Part shown: positions 33,775 to 46,356 of the stretch, piece after piece
Layout of the letters: every line of letters begins with the position of its first letter
Position numbering within the stretch: the stretch's first letter is position 1
From: Lumbricus terrestris
Taxonomy: Eukaryota > Annelida > Clitellata > Crassiclitellata > Lumbricidae
NCBI GenBank assembly: GCA_949752735.1
Contig: OX457044.1
Coordinates: 11,827,294-11,891,293 of the forward strand
DNA: 64,000 nt
Direction: 5' to 3'
Made by a program: the position numbers and the translations under genes
The notes under the pieces: generated by a model
The model's input: the letters and a program-made list of their open reading frames with translations, nothing else
What the model was told of the DNA's origin: nothing
The model's database searches: none

Positions 33775-36700
33775 ATGGAAAATTGGTTGGAAAAGTTTAA
33801 ATTAACTGAAGCTCTTCAGGTTGCTTCGTTAGTTGTGGCATTTTTAATTCTGGCTGTGTTTGGACAACGAAAGACTTGGATCGCGACCGAAGTCATCATG
33901 GCGACTGTTTGCGGCCTGGCATTTCTTGGCTTTCCAAAGCACATCTTGGCGCTCCAGGTACAATTTCCGTAGCATTTGGTTATGTCAGGCTTATATTGCG
34001 TAAGAATGTTGACAGATGCAACTTTGTAGGCTTACACACAAGAGATCGGCGATTGGTTAGACTCAAGCTTGTGTCAGGCGGCCAATCACGTATAAACAAC
34101 ATGGCCGCCCCAGACTGGGGGAAAATAGGGCGAAACTTGTATCGGGGCATAGCTATAGTATCGGGGACCGACGTGTCGGTTAGGCCTCAGGTTAGGCGCG
34201 GTGATTTTCGGTTATGGGTAATCCGGTATTTTAGCGTCCCAAATTATTTTGACCGTTTCTTTGCAATAATAAATGAAAGACATATACAATAACACAGATT
34301 TAATTGAGGGAATCATAAAATGTGTGCTCGAAAACACGAAGGAAGTCCCAAACGGGGTAACTCTGGCATAGGCCAGTGAGAAATGCTTCAGAAATGGAAG
34401 CTGGATGAGGATTTCTTAGGGCTAAAATTTTAGCTGGATTGATGAAAAGATAAGATAAGATAAGATAAGAATATTCTTTAATATACCAATTGCTATCCGC
34501 ATTTTGGTGTACATACAAAGTATAATAAACAAACGTACATAATTTATGCACGAGATAAATGTCAAAGTCAAATGTCAATGTCAAAGTGTTTTAGAATAGC
34601 ATAAAATCCTAAGTCCAAATCCAATATAAATTTTAAAAAGAAGTTCTTTTAATGACGAACAATGTATTCTACACTTTGGTTTATATGGTATTATATTTAA
34701 ATACGATAAAGCATCCTTGTTATAAATGATTTCCTCGTTAGGTTGTCCGCCCTAGGAATGATTCGGTCATGTAGTCTTGGCCTCATGGAATAAGTCTGGG
34801 GCCTCAATGGTGGGAGGAGTGGGTTCAATACATGTCCTGGATTAAGTAGGAGGGCAGCCAAGAGCCTCCCGTCCGCCGTGCTACACAGAGCCTCGAATGT
34901 AGGATTGTCCTCAGGAAGGTAGTTCATTCGGATCAAACGGTCCAATATGGCTTGCAGTCTGCCGCGTTCCTGTTGCCCTGCAAAGCCCCACCATGCCGGG
35001 GCCGCATATAACATGCGTGCCACTGTGGTCATCCTACAAACGTCATGCAGGCTTGGTCCCTTGAGGCCGTGTGCAGTCATGATTCGCAAGGCATAAAGCG
35101 ACTGTCTTGCCTGGATGCATATTCGCCTGATATGGGCTTCAAACCCTAGGTTTTCAGTCACGACAACCCCTAAAATCATCATAAAAAATCGTCATAAGAA
35201 CGCTTTGGAGATGAAAGCTGGATCAAGGCTCTGTAATAGTAGTTGAAATAGAGGCTGGAAGCTGGATAACAGTTTTTATAGATCTCAAATAGAAGCTGGA
35301 TTCACGAATAGAGCGAAAAAGAAATGGAAGCTGGATGAATGTGTTTCTGAAATAGAAGCTGGATTTATGAAAAGAACGATAAAGAAATGGAAGCTGGATG
35401 AAGGTTGCAGATTTTAAAAATAGAAGCTGGATTAGTTTGGAAATTCCAAACCTCAGCAATAATCTGAATAATTTGGGATGCTGAAATACCGGATTGCCCG
35501 GTTATGGCTCAGGTTAGGCGTCTCGTACTTGTCTTCCTCAATGCGGTTCCTGCTGATTTACGGCATCCGAGACCATGCCTGCTGGACGTATATCCAAAAT
35601 TACTCGCTGTGATTTGGTCACATTATTACGATGCCTACTTAAGATAACAACCAACTGTTGCTTCAAGTGAGTCACACAAAAAAATGACAATCTATCAAAG
35701 ATGCCAGATTGTGATTTGGTAGACGAGAGATACCTGGCTATGGTGGTCCGTTTAATATATGCAATGTGATATGATCTGACAAACATTAGTGATTGATTCC
35801 CAATTCGGCATGCACTAATTGTACTTTGTTGCAGCATCAGATTATTCTGGGGCTGTGAGGTTCTAATGTTGACGCACACATACTTTGTAGACTGAGGGAA
35901 CATTGACTGATACAGAGGTTGGTTTGGCACGATTGTTTGGTGTGACGCTGATGTGCTCTGGTGTGACATGGTACTGGACGAGAGAAACTAGAGATGGAAC
36001 TGTTCCAATCACTTTGATGATGTCGAAAGTTTTTGTGAGTATGCATTTATTAGAATGCCTTTGATCAGGCATGAATCTCTGTTTTTGAATATTATATATT
36101 TTAATTTACAGACTGACCACTTTTGCTCATTTTGTATTTGGTATGATTGGACTAAGACTGACAAACTTGTCTTGTCAGCACCAGATTAATTGCATTTTGA
36201 TATTTAAACAGTGCAGCTCATTAGTGGTATTCTACGCTAATCAAAATGATGTTAAATTTCATTAAGAACCAAGAAAGTTGAACAGTTATCAAGCAATGCT
36301 TAAATAGGTACAAGTGAATTAGTAGCAGACTTGTGCACAAATGTCATGCCATCAGGTTCCTATCTAGAGTTGGCAGATAACTGTTTTCAGAGTCCGTGGA
36401 TTTAGTAGCATGGATGTTGTAGACGGAAGATGGGAGTTGGGTCCACAACATATATGTCGGCACTATCATCCAATGCGTCAGCACTACCATACAATGCAAT
36501 TCCTCATAGGTAGTATAAGACGACACTGTGTTCAGACATTGCCTACCGCTGGTTACGTGCCAAAATAGCTGGATACTGGGTGTGAGCAGCAACCTGCATG
36601 TGGAACCTTTCATCTTTTGAGTAGAAATCCAAAGGTCTTTAGTCATCAACAGAAAATATCATCTGAAAATATAGAAACTCATAAGGAGCTCATGTAAGTA

Positions 36701-39700
36701 ACTCAGAAATACTAAAATCGATTACAGTGGCAGTTAAGACATCAACAAACAAATGATGAGATAAATTTCACTTTGAGACGTTGAGGAAAAGCGATGAGCG
36801 TCAAAATCGTGACCACTTCACGGCTGCTGGAAATTTGTCCTACGTACATTTAATTATTGTGACATTGTAACGTATGTACTTTTTGTGAAATTTTTATGTT
36901 TGTTATTGTTGAAGTTTTTTTGTTTGATAGACAAGCAGTGCAATGTTGATGGCACAGCTGTTTGCCTACTTTGTTCAAAGTAAAACAAGCAAGGAGAGTG
37001 GAAACAAAAGCCAGCTTACCTGGTCTCAGCAAGTACGTTTATTTTTCTAACAGTACACATTTCTTTTTCAACCTATGCATAAATTTATGTTTTTAGCTTT
37101 GAGATTAAATATTATTATCACATTTGAACAGTGCTCCTAATGACCTAGGAGACTTCATTCAGACACCAGCTTCACATATAAATGACTTTGAAAGTTGTAT
37201 TTGAAAGTACTGTACAGGATATTGACCAGTATGACACCTTTTCAGAACATCTTAATTGACGAGTAGAATTTTTATCACCTAGAGTGATTATACCGTATAT
37301 TAAAAGTTCTATAAAGTAAACAATTTTGAACTATATCAATCAGTTCTTGACCTACAGACATAATGTGAACATCATTCTTTAGCTTTTTTATCTCCTCTTA
37401 TGATTCAACATATGACTATCTTTTGTTTCGTTGGTTAATTGTGTCTCAACTGTCGGCCTTATCTGAGGGTATGATGATCTTCAAAGTCCTGGCTTCATAT
37501 TATCTATTGACTCACGTTTGTACTGTTGACTTTTGTGTGCAATAAACATATCCATGTTGTCTATTGTTTTGGTTATGCATCCCGTATGTTCTTCTGTTGC
37601 AGATGATTCTGATGGGTGTGCTTCCCACTGCTCTGTGGATGCTTGGCAATTTGTTTCATCTCTGCCGTAGCAATGATTTCAACACGTACCCTCAGCACAA
37701 CATTCGTTTGAACAACCATCTTCGTTTAGATGCGTGGTTTATGCTGCTCATTGGTGCTGCATGGTTGGCATTTCCATCACAGATTGTAGGAGCCATGGTA
37801 TGTATGGTTAAACCAACATTGGTTTTAAGCTAATTCATGATACACATCATTTGCCTGCCTTGGAATAAACACATCATCAATCTGTTATTGGGTTGAGTAA
37901 TTTAAACATTCTTGTCAGTTCAACTATGATGGGATGCTACTTTTTTTTATCAGATGTCAAAAGATGCTGTTGTGATGAACAGACATAACAATGGCTGTCC
38001 ATACATTACATATTACGTTCGCACGAAGTGGTTCACAAGATTAAGGCGATTTGCGTAGGGGGGAGGGGTTTCGACAAATGTATGTAATATGTATGCATAA
38101 TAAATGTCTAATTATGACATTCACATTACAATATTTATAACTCTATATTCTATAGTCGTCCGATAGCATTTGATTACTGATTAAAATTAGATTCTGTTCA
38201 GAACTAAACAGTAAACCATGGCAGTTAAAAATTGTAGAGCTAGCAAATATGATGTTTAACACAAATAAATAGTATTAGTATCGTATGGTAAAATGCACAT
38301 TTCATGGATGACTTTAGCTGAATGGTTTTTGTAAGGGGGTGGGGTAGAGAAGTTTATTTGTAAGTACGCATGAGGGTCAACTAAATGTGTGTGGGAGACA
38401 GGTGTCAAAAATGCGGATTTTTTCCCATACGTAATATGTGAAGGGCCCCATATTTGTTCATCTTTTAGGATGATGCAAGGTTTTATTAAATATTTATGAA
38501 ATTGAGGACAGGATTTAAGTGTAGTGTGACATTTTATTCTTCAGTAAGTATTGTGTATATTCTTGCATGTTGCCATAAGTGTGCTAGTGCTTCATTTGCT
38601 TACAAACCTTTTCTAGTCAAAGACTTTGATAATAATGTAATCAACCTCATCAGACTTCAAGTCTATTTGTTCCTTCATGTGACCTTGAGACTAGATACAC
38701 TGCATTTTTAGCGAAATTTGTGTGATTCTTCTTGATAAGTGTTAAGATTATGTTGACTGAGAGATGTGCCATTCATTGCAATTTATATTTTTTTTACATG
38801 TACAGTTGAAGACGGGCAACAAAGTGGCACTTCATGTCGCTCGTAGTATTGGAACGCTGTACATTGGTGATGGTATTGTCTCTCTTCAGTCGCCTGGCTT
38901 TCTGCATGAACGAGACAAAAAGGCTCTATTTGTCACAAGGATTGTTGTTAGTATTTTGTATTAATTGTATTTAATTAAGGTATTTGACGACTTATACATG
39001 TATGGCCTTAGTTTATTCTTATGCAGTTACGAAGTTGGTATTTTTATAACTTGCATCACTGTTATATAGTATTGTTTTTATGTAAAGTTTTAACATTTTT
39101 AGTCTGTACAGACAATGTCGTATACATTCATGCATGGCCACCATATAAATAATTAGCCTGGCATGGTAACAGTCTCTTTTCTTCATAAGTGATTATGCTT
39201 CAATGATTTGGCTATTTACATATCTGGCAGTAAGGTTTTGAAAAGTATAGGTGCTAAACTTTTTGCTTAAACACATCTATGTAGTTTGAGTTATGCAACC
39301 AATGATAGAATTATTAATATCGGTTTTTTTGGCAAACCAATTATTGGTTTTAGAAAATCCATTTTTAAACCAATTATTGTTTTTGGCCTCCACAGAAATA
39401 TATTATTATATAATGCAAGTTACTTTATCTATTACGTACAGTAATGTTCGTACGTCATACATTCAATCCAGCATTAGCGCCAAATTGTTCAGTTAATAAA
39501 ATAGGTTATCAAGTTTTGAATAATATCCTGGCATGTGTGATGCGATCTATATACCACCCAGAACCGTAACAACCGTGTTCATTGATTTTCGATTGCAGAA
39601 CAGACATGGACTGCTTACGAATTTTAGATAGGCAAATCTGCCAGACTGCTAGCCATTTTGGATGGAATTTTGAAAGCAATCATAAGCACTGAACAAATAT

Positions 39701-40361
39701 CATGATTTTTCTGGCATTTCTTGTAATTTTACTACAAAAATAATTTTAAAAATAAATTTGATTGACAGTTGGCATATAATAATAAAACAGATAATCGTTT
39801 TCTTAAGCGATAGTTGATTTTCCAATTATATTTTAGCATCCCAAACCATTAGCAACTCTTCCCAAAGTTTTCTTGGAAATGACATTCCATCAGGCATGGC
39901 TTGGCAGCCTTTGATTGGTGCTGTCCTCTGTAGCCGAGGTTGGGTTAGGAACACTTCTGAGGCGCAACCTTGATGGGGTGCTTTATAATTCTTTATAACG
40001 AATTAATGAATGAATGCACTTGTTGACTCACTTAACCTAGCGTCTAACTGGATTTAGGCAAACTATGCTCTTCTATTGCAATGGTTAACTGAGTGTTGGT
40101 CTCCATTTTCGTTGTTACCAGAAGTTGTTCGGCTGAGTAAATTGCGGTTGTTGCTGATTGGCTTTGCAGTCGGTGTTGGCACAGTCCTGCGTTCTTGCCG
40201 CGCTATTCTTCTTCTTTGGTGTGCTGAAGCTGAGTGGTACTGCTTACCTGGCTGCTGTAGCACTACCTGTGCTTCTTAATGCCTTTGTTGGATACTTTGC
40301 CGGTGGTACTACGATCTACCATGTTCCAACACCAAAGAAAAATGACAACAAAGGCGAATGA
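33775..40361 (+). CDS. Unidentified multi-pass membrane protein, 236 aa (four coding exons)
   Basis: Exons 33775-33957, 37603-37797, 38806-38946 and 40170-40361 all join in phase 0 with standard GT/AG sites, giving 236 codons plus stop. I count six or seven hydrophobic segments: about residues 13-29, 33-55, 62-79, 105-124, 134-152, 170-190 and 195-215. The C-terminus is short and basic (PTPKKNDNKGE), probably cytosolic. The two segments ending FLGFPKHILA (exon 1) and AWLAFPSQIVGA (exon 2) look alike, hinting at internal duplication. The start at 33775 is preceded in frame by sequence that looks like a 5' UTR intron and its acceptor. I do not recognise the family and propose no function. Introns contain a dispersed repeat, a LINE fragment and an unusual inverted-repeat element. 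Confidence 0.82.
34129..35520. mobile_element. Second locus of the GGGCGAAACT / GAAGCTGGAT element, in intron 1 of the 236-aa gene
   Basis: The left end starts GGGCGAAACT and soon has a GGGGACCG block, like the element at 5929. Arms 'GGTAATCCGGTATTTTAGCG' (about 34219) and, inverted, 'TAATTTGGGATGCTGAAATA' with 'CCGGATTGCCC' (about 35470-35502) face each other. GAAGCTGGAT motifs recur at 34397, 34430 (diverged), 35213, 35257, 35292, 35327, 35355, 35390 and 35423. A LINE fragment splits the element. The expected right terminal AGTTTCGCCC was not found. Confidence 0.7.
34445..35190 (-). pseudogene. LINE reverse-transcriptase C-terminal fragment with (AAGAT)n tail
   Basis: The minus-strand frame 35182-34697 (about 161 codons) contains LGVVVTENLGFEAHI, ARMLYAAPAWWGFAG and RGRLQAILDRLIRM. 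These correspond to the 'LG-x-x-D', 'YG-x-x-x-W' and 'Q-N-x-x-L-R' segments after the RT domain of Jockey/CR1-type LINEs. The 3' end has 'ATATTCTTTAATATACCAAT' followed by an (AAGAT)n microsatellite at 34446-34470. It is 5'-truncated and inserted in the middle of the GAAGCTGGAT element. Confidence 0.82.
35530..37602. other. Remaining part of intron 1 of the 236-aa gene
   Basis: A+T-rich intronic DNA. No exon, RNA gene or clear repeat unit was seen in it; short open frames here have unremarkable composition and no splice support. Confidence 0.5.
38040..38450. repeat. Dispersed noncoding repeat, copy 3 of 3, with possible terminal inverted repeats
   Basis: 'ATAATAAATGTCTAATTATG', 'TTTATAACTCTATATTC' and 'AGTAAACCATGGCAGTTA' match the copies at 23045 and 30636. 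Outer flanks 'GTCCATACATTACATATTACG' (about 37998) and 'CCCATACGTAATATGTGAAG' (about 38427) are imperfect inverted copies and may be the element's true ends. Confidence 0.7.
39895..40017 (+). mobile_element. LINE 3'-tail remnant
   Basis: 'CCGAGGTTGGGTTAGGAACA' then 'CTTCTGAGGCGCAACCTTGA' and 'GGGTGCTTTATAATTC', ending in AATGAATGAATG, is a diverged copy of the tail at 31715-31800. It lies in the last intron of the 236-aa gene. Confidence 0.6.
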
Positions 40362-43300
40362 GTCACACGGATGTTTACCTTTTTCCATTTCTCATTCATT
40401 GTTAGTGTTCGTTAATGTGTTTTAGTGTTTCATTGTTCTCATTGATCCTGCGCTTTCTTAATGCTTGCCCACCTTAAATTAACATGTGCTCAGGAGATTT
40501 TAGCATTGTGTTGTTGTAACTGCTAGCTCTAAGGAAAATCTTGAAAGCAAAATTTGCATTGCTGCTACTCTCCTTTTCTTTAATCATGAAGCGAGTTGAT
40601 CGTGTAATTGCTGTCTGATGTACCAGGCAGCACAACTGTCGACGACATCTTATGAGTACGTACATGATATGTAGCTTAGTGAATTATTATAATCTCCCAG
40701 ACTTACAATTCGGCTTGTTTCTTGAAAATGAAGCTGTGTGGCATCATCCCTTGTGAAGATGCTGCTAATCAATTGTTATGTAGAATTGGTGGTTGATCAC
40801 AGCAAGAGCGAGCAGAGAGTGGAAACAATTGATGTAACTTATGAGAACACTTTCCATGCATTGAAGAGCTGCTGTTTACTATGGAAACATCTTTGCTGTG
40901 GGAAGCTCCACACACCCAAATTAATAATGATGGATTAAATGAAAATAAAATGGCAATTGATTGCCTTTAAATTCACACATAAGCTGGTATAAGTGCCATT
41001 AGTTATTGTTTAGAATTTTCAAGAAAATTTCAGATTATCTTCCGCAGGAATCTTACATAAGTAATTGTATGCTAATGTTGTTTGTAGTAGCAGTTTTTGT
41101 TTGTAATAGCTGTTTTTGTTTGTAGTAAATTTTGTTTGATAAATTTTGTAATAATGTCTCTGAAGTTGTTGCAGCAAAAATTGCTAAGTCAGCATTTTAG
41201 CACATGTGGCATTTTACTCTGCGTCAATAAAAATAATGTTCCAGCATAAAAAGATTTATGTTACAGTAAATTTTCCCTCTTTTTTACGCAGAAGGTCAAT
41301 ATTTATTATTGAAAAATTTACTTGATAGTTCCAATCAAATAGAATTTATTTTCTTAAGATTCTTTGGTAGGTTGATTTTTCTGAGCTGAAAGTGGTTAAC
41401 ATATATCAACGTTGCATCTGCCAAGTCATGGAAATACAGCTCTTTGTTGCATAGAATTTTTACGCATTTTATCAGAAATTTAAAAAATAATGTATGACTA
41501 TTTAAATTTATTCTGGACAACTTTTGTCTATTGTTTTGGTGCTCAATGAAGAATGAAAGGCAAAATGACAAATCTGTAGATGTTGTCAATAATGATTTCA
41601 TATTCTTTGCTTGTACTTTGTTGCTGATCTTCATTACTTTCTGTTTAAATGCATCATCACTTCGTGACCAGGTAGATGGTTTAATTGCGAATGTCTGTAG
41701 TATTGATAGCTGTAGTAATATTTATGTTTTCTTCAGTTGAGGATTCAAGTTACCATTGGTTTTCTAGTGAGTGACTGATCTGTGCTGAGACTGAAATGGT
41801 GGTTAATTGTTAACCTGTTACTCTGATAGTCAGAGCAAATAGGATGCCTAAGAAAGGCAGACTTTCTGTTTATTTAAAACAAAACTCTCAAGAAAAAGAT
41901 TGTACCTCCTGCTGGTGGATTATGGCTCAATGTGTGACATGTAATATTGCTGAAAGTTTTTTGCTATGTTTTGTGGGCCAGTGTGGACACTTGTTCTGGA
42001 TGTTTGCCTGAATGGACGGCATTCAAGCTGAACTACTAAGTTCTTTATTAATTCACGTGAACACACACCCGCTATCATATATTATATTATATGGTCAGTA
42101 TATTCTAGGTCATTGGTGCAATCTTTTTACTTTTAAGTCTCTGTGCGTGTATGTGCCAGCTTACCCTTACTAGGGCATCTGCTTATCTTTCTTTTGGCAT
42201 CCATTGACCGAGGAATTGTTGCAAAATTGGTAAAGTTTTTTACAACAATGGCAATTCGCTGCTGCTTGGTCAGTCGTACTACATTGAGGCTTGCATGGCT
42301 TGACAACAGTCAACTGCAAGGTAAACATCACTCAATGTACTTGTACATATTATATTGTTTTTGTCGCTAAGTTGCAATTTTTGTCTAGAATTTTGTGATT
42401 TTTGTTTTTAGATCCTATCAACAGAATTAGTTTTAACTTTGGAACTGTTGTCATCGGCTAAGATCATTTCACATTGTAACTTTTCGAGATAGGTAGACAG
42501 ATCGCATAGGATTCTGACAAAGTTCTGTTTAATTAAGGATAATGTTGTTGTTGTAGTTGCATAGCGAGGATCATGGCAGCATATGTAATGAAAATCCAGC
42601 ACTCAAACCCGTGTCTAATTATTTAATGACTTTATTACCATGATTATTGTTGGACACAATGCCAATGCATAATACCAAAATACTGTTACAAGTTTTTGGC
42701 TGTGGTCCTTATACATGTGCTGTAATTGAAGTTCGTCTAACTGTTTGTTTTTGTTTGTTTTATTAGCTCCTTAATTTGACGTCTTGTGTTTCTGACTATC
42801 AAGTTCTGCATTTTATTATTCCCTAAGTATATTTAAGCAATAAAGCATTAGATATTTATAATTATTACTGCATTTGTGCTGCAGTCTTTTCTCTAGGGCT
42901 TATCAAAAGAAGACAGCAGCACTAGGCATGCATTCAGTAATAAGGCCTAACTATTAATTAGCAGATAAAGAATGCAACTCAGGCCGTCTAACTGCATGTG
43001 GCATGCAGACCAAATAGTGCTGTGCAACTTTGTCCATTAAGTCTGTTCTCTCCCAGTTGGGTTCCAGCTGCGCCACTTCCTATAAAACTATCCTTTCATG
43101 CCACACGTTCTGAAGAGTGGAGTGTACGGTCATTAAATTTTTATCATTGACAGCAAGTGGCCAGATACCGCTTGACCATCATTGGCCGTAAACGACAAAG
43201 CTAGTTTTCGTTTTAACCACTTCTTTTTCAGTTTGGCTGCAATATAAAGGAAATAAAAGTCAGTATGCCATTTAGTGTTGGCTGAGAGAAATTCAGTTCA

Positions 43301-44301
43301 GTGAGAACGACAATAATTATTTGCCATCTTTAGGCAGCTGCACGTAAATCTCTGTGGGTCTAACTTCTAAGCCTTTCTTGGTTGTACTTTCATAATCGTT
43401 CAAAATATGGCAGTCAAGTTTAGCTTTAGCTACTTGAGCCTTAGCGTTTCGATCGAAGCTTTGAACTTGTAAACTTTTTACACTGTTGCTTCCAAGAGGC
43501 TACTAAAGCAATAGACTGCTTTCTGCATACTTGGCTTGGAGAGGCTACTAAAGCAATAGACTGCTTTCTGCATACTTGGCTTGGGTTTGGTGTACCAGCA
43601 CAGAACATTGTGCATAATGCATTGGTGCTATAGAAGTGACTAACAGAGTGTGATGTGCATATGAAGTGTAACTTACTACTGCGACTATTGTTCCATTTTG
43701 CATTTTATTTTTGGGTGTTTAATTAGATGCAGCACCAGACTTTTTTTGTAACCAGAGCATCGCAAGGGCAATTATACAAGTAACAAATACAGGGTACAAT
43801 TTATGCCCTACATAAATTAGAAAATAAAAATTCTTGCAGCCTTATTGCAGGGCAAATGCTTTTTTTACAGAAGCATTTGCCTTGCTGTACCAATGCCATT
43901 GTTTAATTGTTGAACTTAGCAATGTCATTGACTTTGACCTTGCAGTTAATCTTCCACTCTTCCACAAATTATATATACTGATATATTTACATGTTTAACT
44001 TTGTTAAATTTATACATATAGAATTGTAGACCTAAGATATGTATACTTCATAATTATATTTAAGTAATTTAATTGATTTGAATGGATTTTTTATTACAGA
44101 GTCAAAGCTGAACGTACGCAAACTTCATAGTTATAGGTTTCTATCTAGATTATATTGAACAATATAATTGAAGTCACTGTTTGTAAATTTACATAAAACA
44201 GTGATCTAGATTCCTATGATAATTTGCCACCCAACGTATTTGTATTAAACGACGCATTTCAATCGCTCTCAGTGCGACATCATCTTCATCGTTGTACATG
44301 G
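40362..44301. other. Intergenic region between convergent genes
   Basis: About 3.9 kb of A+T-rich DNA that should contain the 3' UTRs of the 236-aa gene (AATAAA at about 40943 and 41226) and of the coiled-coil gene. Short open frames here have no domain or splice support. One exact 45-bp tandem duplication lies at 43495-43584. Confidence 0.45.
43495..43584. repeat. Exact 45-bp tandem duplication
   Basis: A 45-base stretch beginning AGAGGCTACTAAAGCAATAG and ending ATACTTGGCTTGG is present twice in direct succession with no mismatch, so the duplication is recent. Confidence 0.93.
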
Positions 44302-46182
44302 CTAGATTCTGTCCGTTAGATATCCTAACTTGGTGTCGAGACTTGCTAATTTCCTCTTGGCCATCTGACGTCTTGTTTCACCGAGGCCTCCACCGCGGTA
44401 GGTGGGTACGAGGGGCAGGGTGAGGGTCGGAGGGGACAGCGACCGACGTACAGCTGCCCTCGCACCGTTCACTGTGGCGTTCTTCAAGACGACGTCAAAG
44501 TGCTTGTCATTGTAGATGTCATCGAGCCAATCTTCGAGCTGCGAGATCCGGTTCTGGCTCGACTTGAGTTTGTTCCTCGCCTGCTCAAGTCGGACCTTCA
44601 TATGCGACTGGTCGGTTAGGTATCTGGCGTCGGCCACTTGTCTTCGCTCGAGCACATTGATGAGACGGGAGTTCTCGTCGAGCAGCCTGCGATGGGCGAC
44701 GGCAATGTCCTTGAACTTGTCTCTCGTTGATTCGTCATCGTTAATCAGGGTGCGCAGTTTCCCCATCTCGCTCTGATAATCGTTGATCCCTTGGCGCATT
44801 GTGTCAACCTCGCGCTGCAGGTCGTTGATGTGTGAGTCCTGCTCTCGGACCAGTTCCTGGAGTGGTCGAATTATATCCAGTACGCCCTTCGATCGTTCCT
44901 CAAGGGCGCTGAATTTCATCTGTACCTTCAAGCGCTCGTTTTCCTTTTCTTCCTTTTCCATGCGCAGTCTTTCCATGTCTGCTCTCAGGCCAGCAATGAC
45001 ATCTTCCAGTGAAGCTTTCCTTTCCGTCATTCCAGAGTTGTCTCTCTCTAATTCCTTTGCTAATGCTCTCAGATCTTCGAGTCGTTTCTCAACATCATCT
45101 TTGGCCAGAAGCAGATCTCTCTTGTCTCTCGTCAGTTCGTCTATCGTTCGTTCCTTGCTCTTCAGCATTATGTGAACTTCTTCCAGCTGCTTCATCAGTT
45201 CTTGCTCTCTTTCCCTTGGAACTCTCGATCTTTTCACCATTTCCAGTTCATATTTGGCGTCCTGCAGTTTTCGCTGGTTCACCTCTGAGTTGGTCGTCAT
45301 TTCATCGAGTTGTCTCTGCAGATCCCTCTCCCTCTCAATGGGAATGCTCAGCGCTTTCTGGCGCTCGTTGTCCACCACCAACTGATCGACGAGCTTCGAT
45401 TTTCTGTCGAGGTCACTGAGCAGCTTGTTGATCTCTGATTGGAGAACGCGATTCCTCGTTTCGTCGTCCTTACCCTGACTATCCAACTGCAGCTGTAGTC
45501 TTGCCTGCCAGTTTTCTAGCTCCTTAATTCTGTCTTTTAGGCGGGTCTTTTCATCATCTCCAAGCCGGTCCTTGCGTTCTCTTTCCCTCAGCTTTCTAGA
45601 CAGTGCTTCATTCTCATTTCGCAGCAGCTCAAGTTCGGCCAGTAGGTCACCGATTTCTATCTTCAGAAGTCTGGCCTCAGTGATGCCTTCACCGTCATCG
45701 GTGACGGGCGTCCTCCTCTGCGACGCACCTTTAGCCTGGTCCAACCGGATCTTACTTCTGTAAACCGGTTGTTCTCTGGTCGGAGGAACACCTCGAAAGT
45801 CGAGCTCTGGGTTCGTCCTCGTCTCGTCTGAAGCCTCGTCGTCGACGGCCTGCTTGCGTGACTTTCTCATTCGACTCTTACTTCGATCCATCTGTGTGAC
45901 TTCTTCTGCTGCTGGCTTAGTCCTATAGACAACGATATCTTTCTCAGGACCTCGAAACTTACTTGGTTTATTTATGGCTGCGTAAGGTTCTCTTCGGGAA
46001 GAGTCTTTCTGGACAAATTCCCCGATCCCGATGTCGGCGTTCCGGATAGGAACAAAGATCCCTGCAGTCGCAGCAGCTGTAGTCTTGGTTTTCGAATTCG
46101 ACCAAGCGTCCGGCTGATTCCGCTGCATAGCATTCAATGCAGCATTCGGATTCTCTACAGAACATAAAACCTGTTGAGACAT
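44302..46182 (-). CDS. Uncharacterised coiled-coil protein, 626 aa, single exon
   Basis: One uninterrupted frame of 626 codons runs from ATG at 46182 to a stop at 44302. The first 160 or so residues are polar and basic with no clear fold (KSRMRKSRKQ about 103-112). From about residue 165 to 560 the sequence is rich in E, K, R, L and Q with leucine-type heptads (IEIGDLLAELELLRNENEAL; LQREVDTMRQGINDYQ), giving a long, nearly continuous coiled coil. The C-terminus is short and non-coiled (SLSPPTLTLPLVPTYRGGG). No signal peptide or membrane segment is visible. Composition is more G+C-rich than the flanks. A cytoskeletal, ciliary or centrosomal scaffold is possible, but I do not recognise an orthologue. 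The absence of introns, unlike its neighbours, could mean retroposition or simply a one-exon coding region. Confidence 0.85.
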   Translation of the reverse strand: MSQQVLCSVENPNAALNAMQRNQPDAWSNSKTKTTAAATAGIFVPIRNADIGIGEFVQKDSSRREPYAAINKPSKFRGPEKDIVVYRTKPAAEEVTQMDRSKSRMRKSRKQAVDDEASDETRTNPELDFRGVPPTREQPVYRSKIRLDQAKGASQRRTPVTDDGEGITEARLLKIEIGDLLAELELLRNENEALSRKLRERERKDRLGDDEKTRLKDRIKELENWQARLQLQLDSQGKDDETRNRVLQSEINKLLSDLDRKSKLVDQLVVDNERQKALSIPIERERDLQRQLDEMTTNSEVNQRKLQDAKYELEMVKRSRVPREREQELMKQLEEVHIMLKSKERTIDELTRDKRDLLLAKDDVEKRLEDLRALAKELERDNSGMTERKASLEDVIAGLRADMERLRMEKEEKENERLKVQMKFSALEERSKGVLDIIRPLQELVREQDSHINDLQREVDTMRQGINDYQSEMGKLRTLINDDESTRDKFKDIAVAHRRLLDENSRLINVLERRQVADARYLTDQSHMKVRLEQARNKLKSSQNRISQLEDWLDDIYNDKHFDVVLKNATVNGARAAVRRSLSPPTLTLPLVPTYRGGGLGETRRQMAKRKLASLDTKLGYLTDRI

Positions 46183-46251
46183 TGAAGCTGAATTCTCTTC
46201 AGTTCCTACAGATTATTTTAGTCACCAGTTAACGTCCGAACAGTCGATCAG

Positions 46252-46255
<4 letters not shown>

Positions 46256-46323
<68 letters not shown>
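46256..46323. repeat. (AT)n microsatellite
   Basis: An almost pure TA dinucleotide run of about 66 bases, only some 75 bases upstream of the start codon of the coiled-coil gene, so it probably lies in or next to that promoter. Confidence 0.97.
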
Positions 46324-46327
<4 letters not shown>

Positions 46328-46356
46328 AAATTTAACCCCTTAGACTACCAAAGGAG

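Noticed and set aside
44516..45763. Serine-rich plus-strand frames of 86-136 codons
   Set aside because: They are antisense shadows of the coiled-coil gene, caused by its codon composition.
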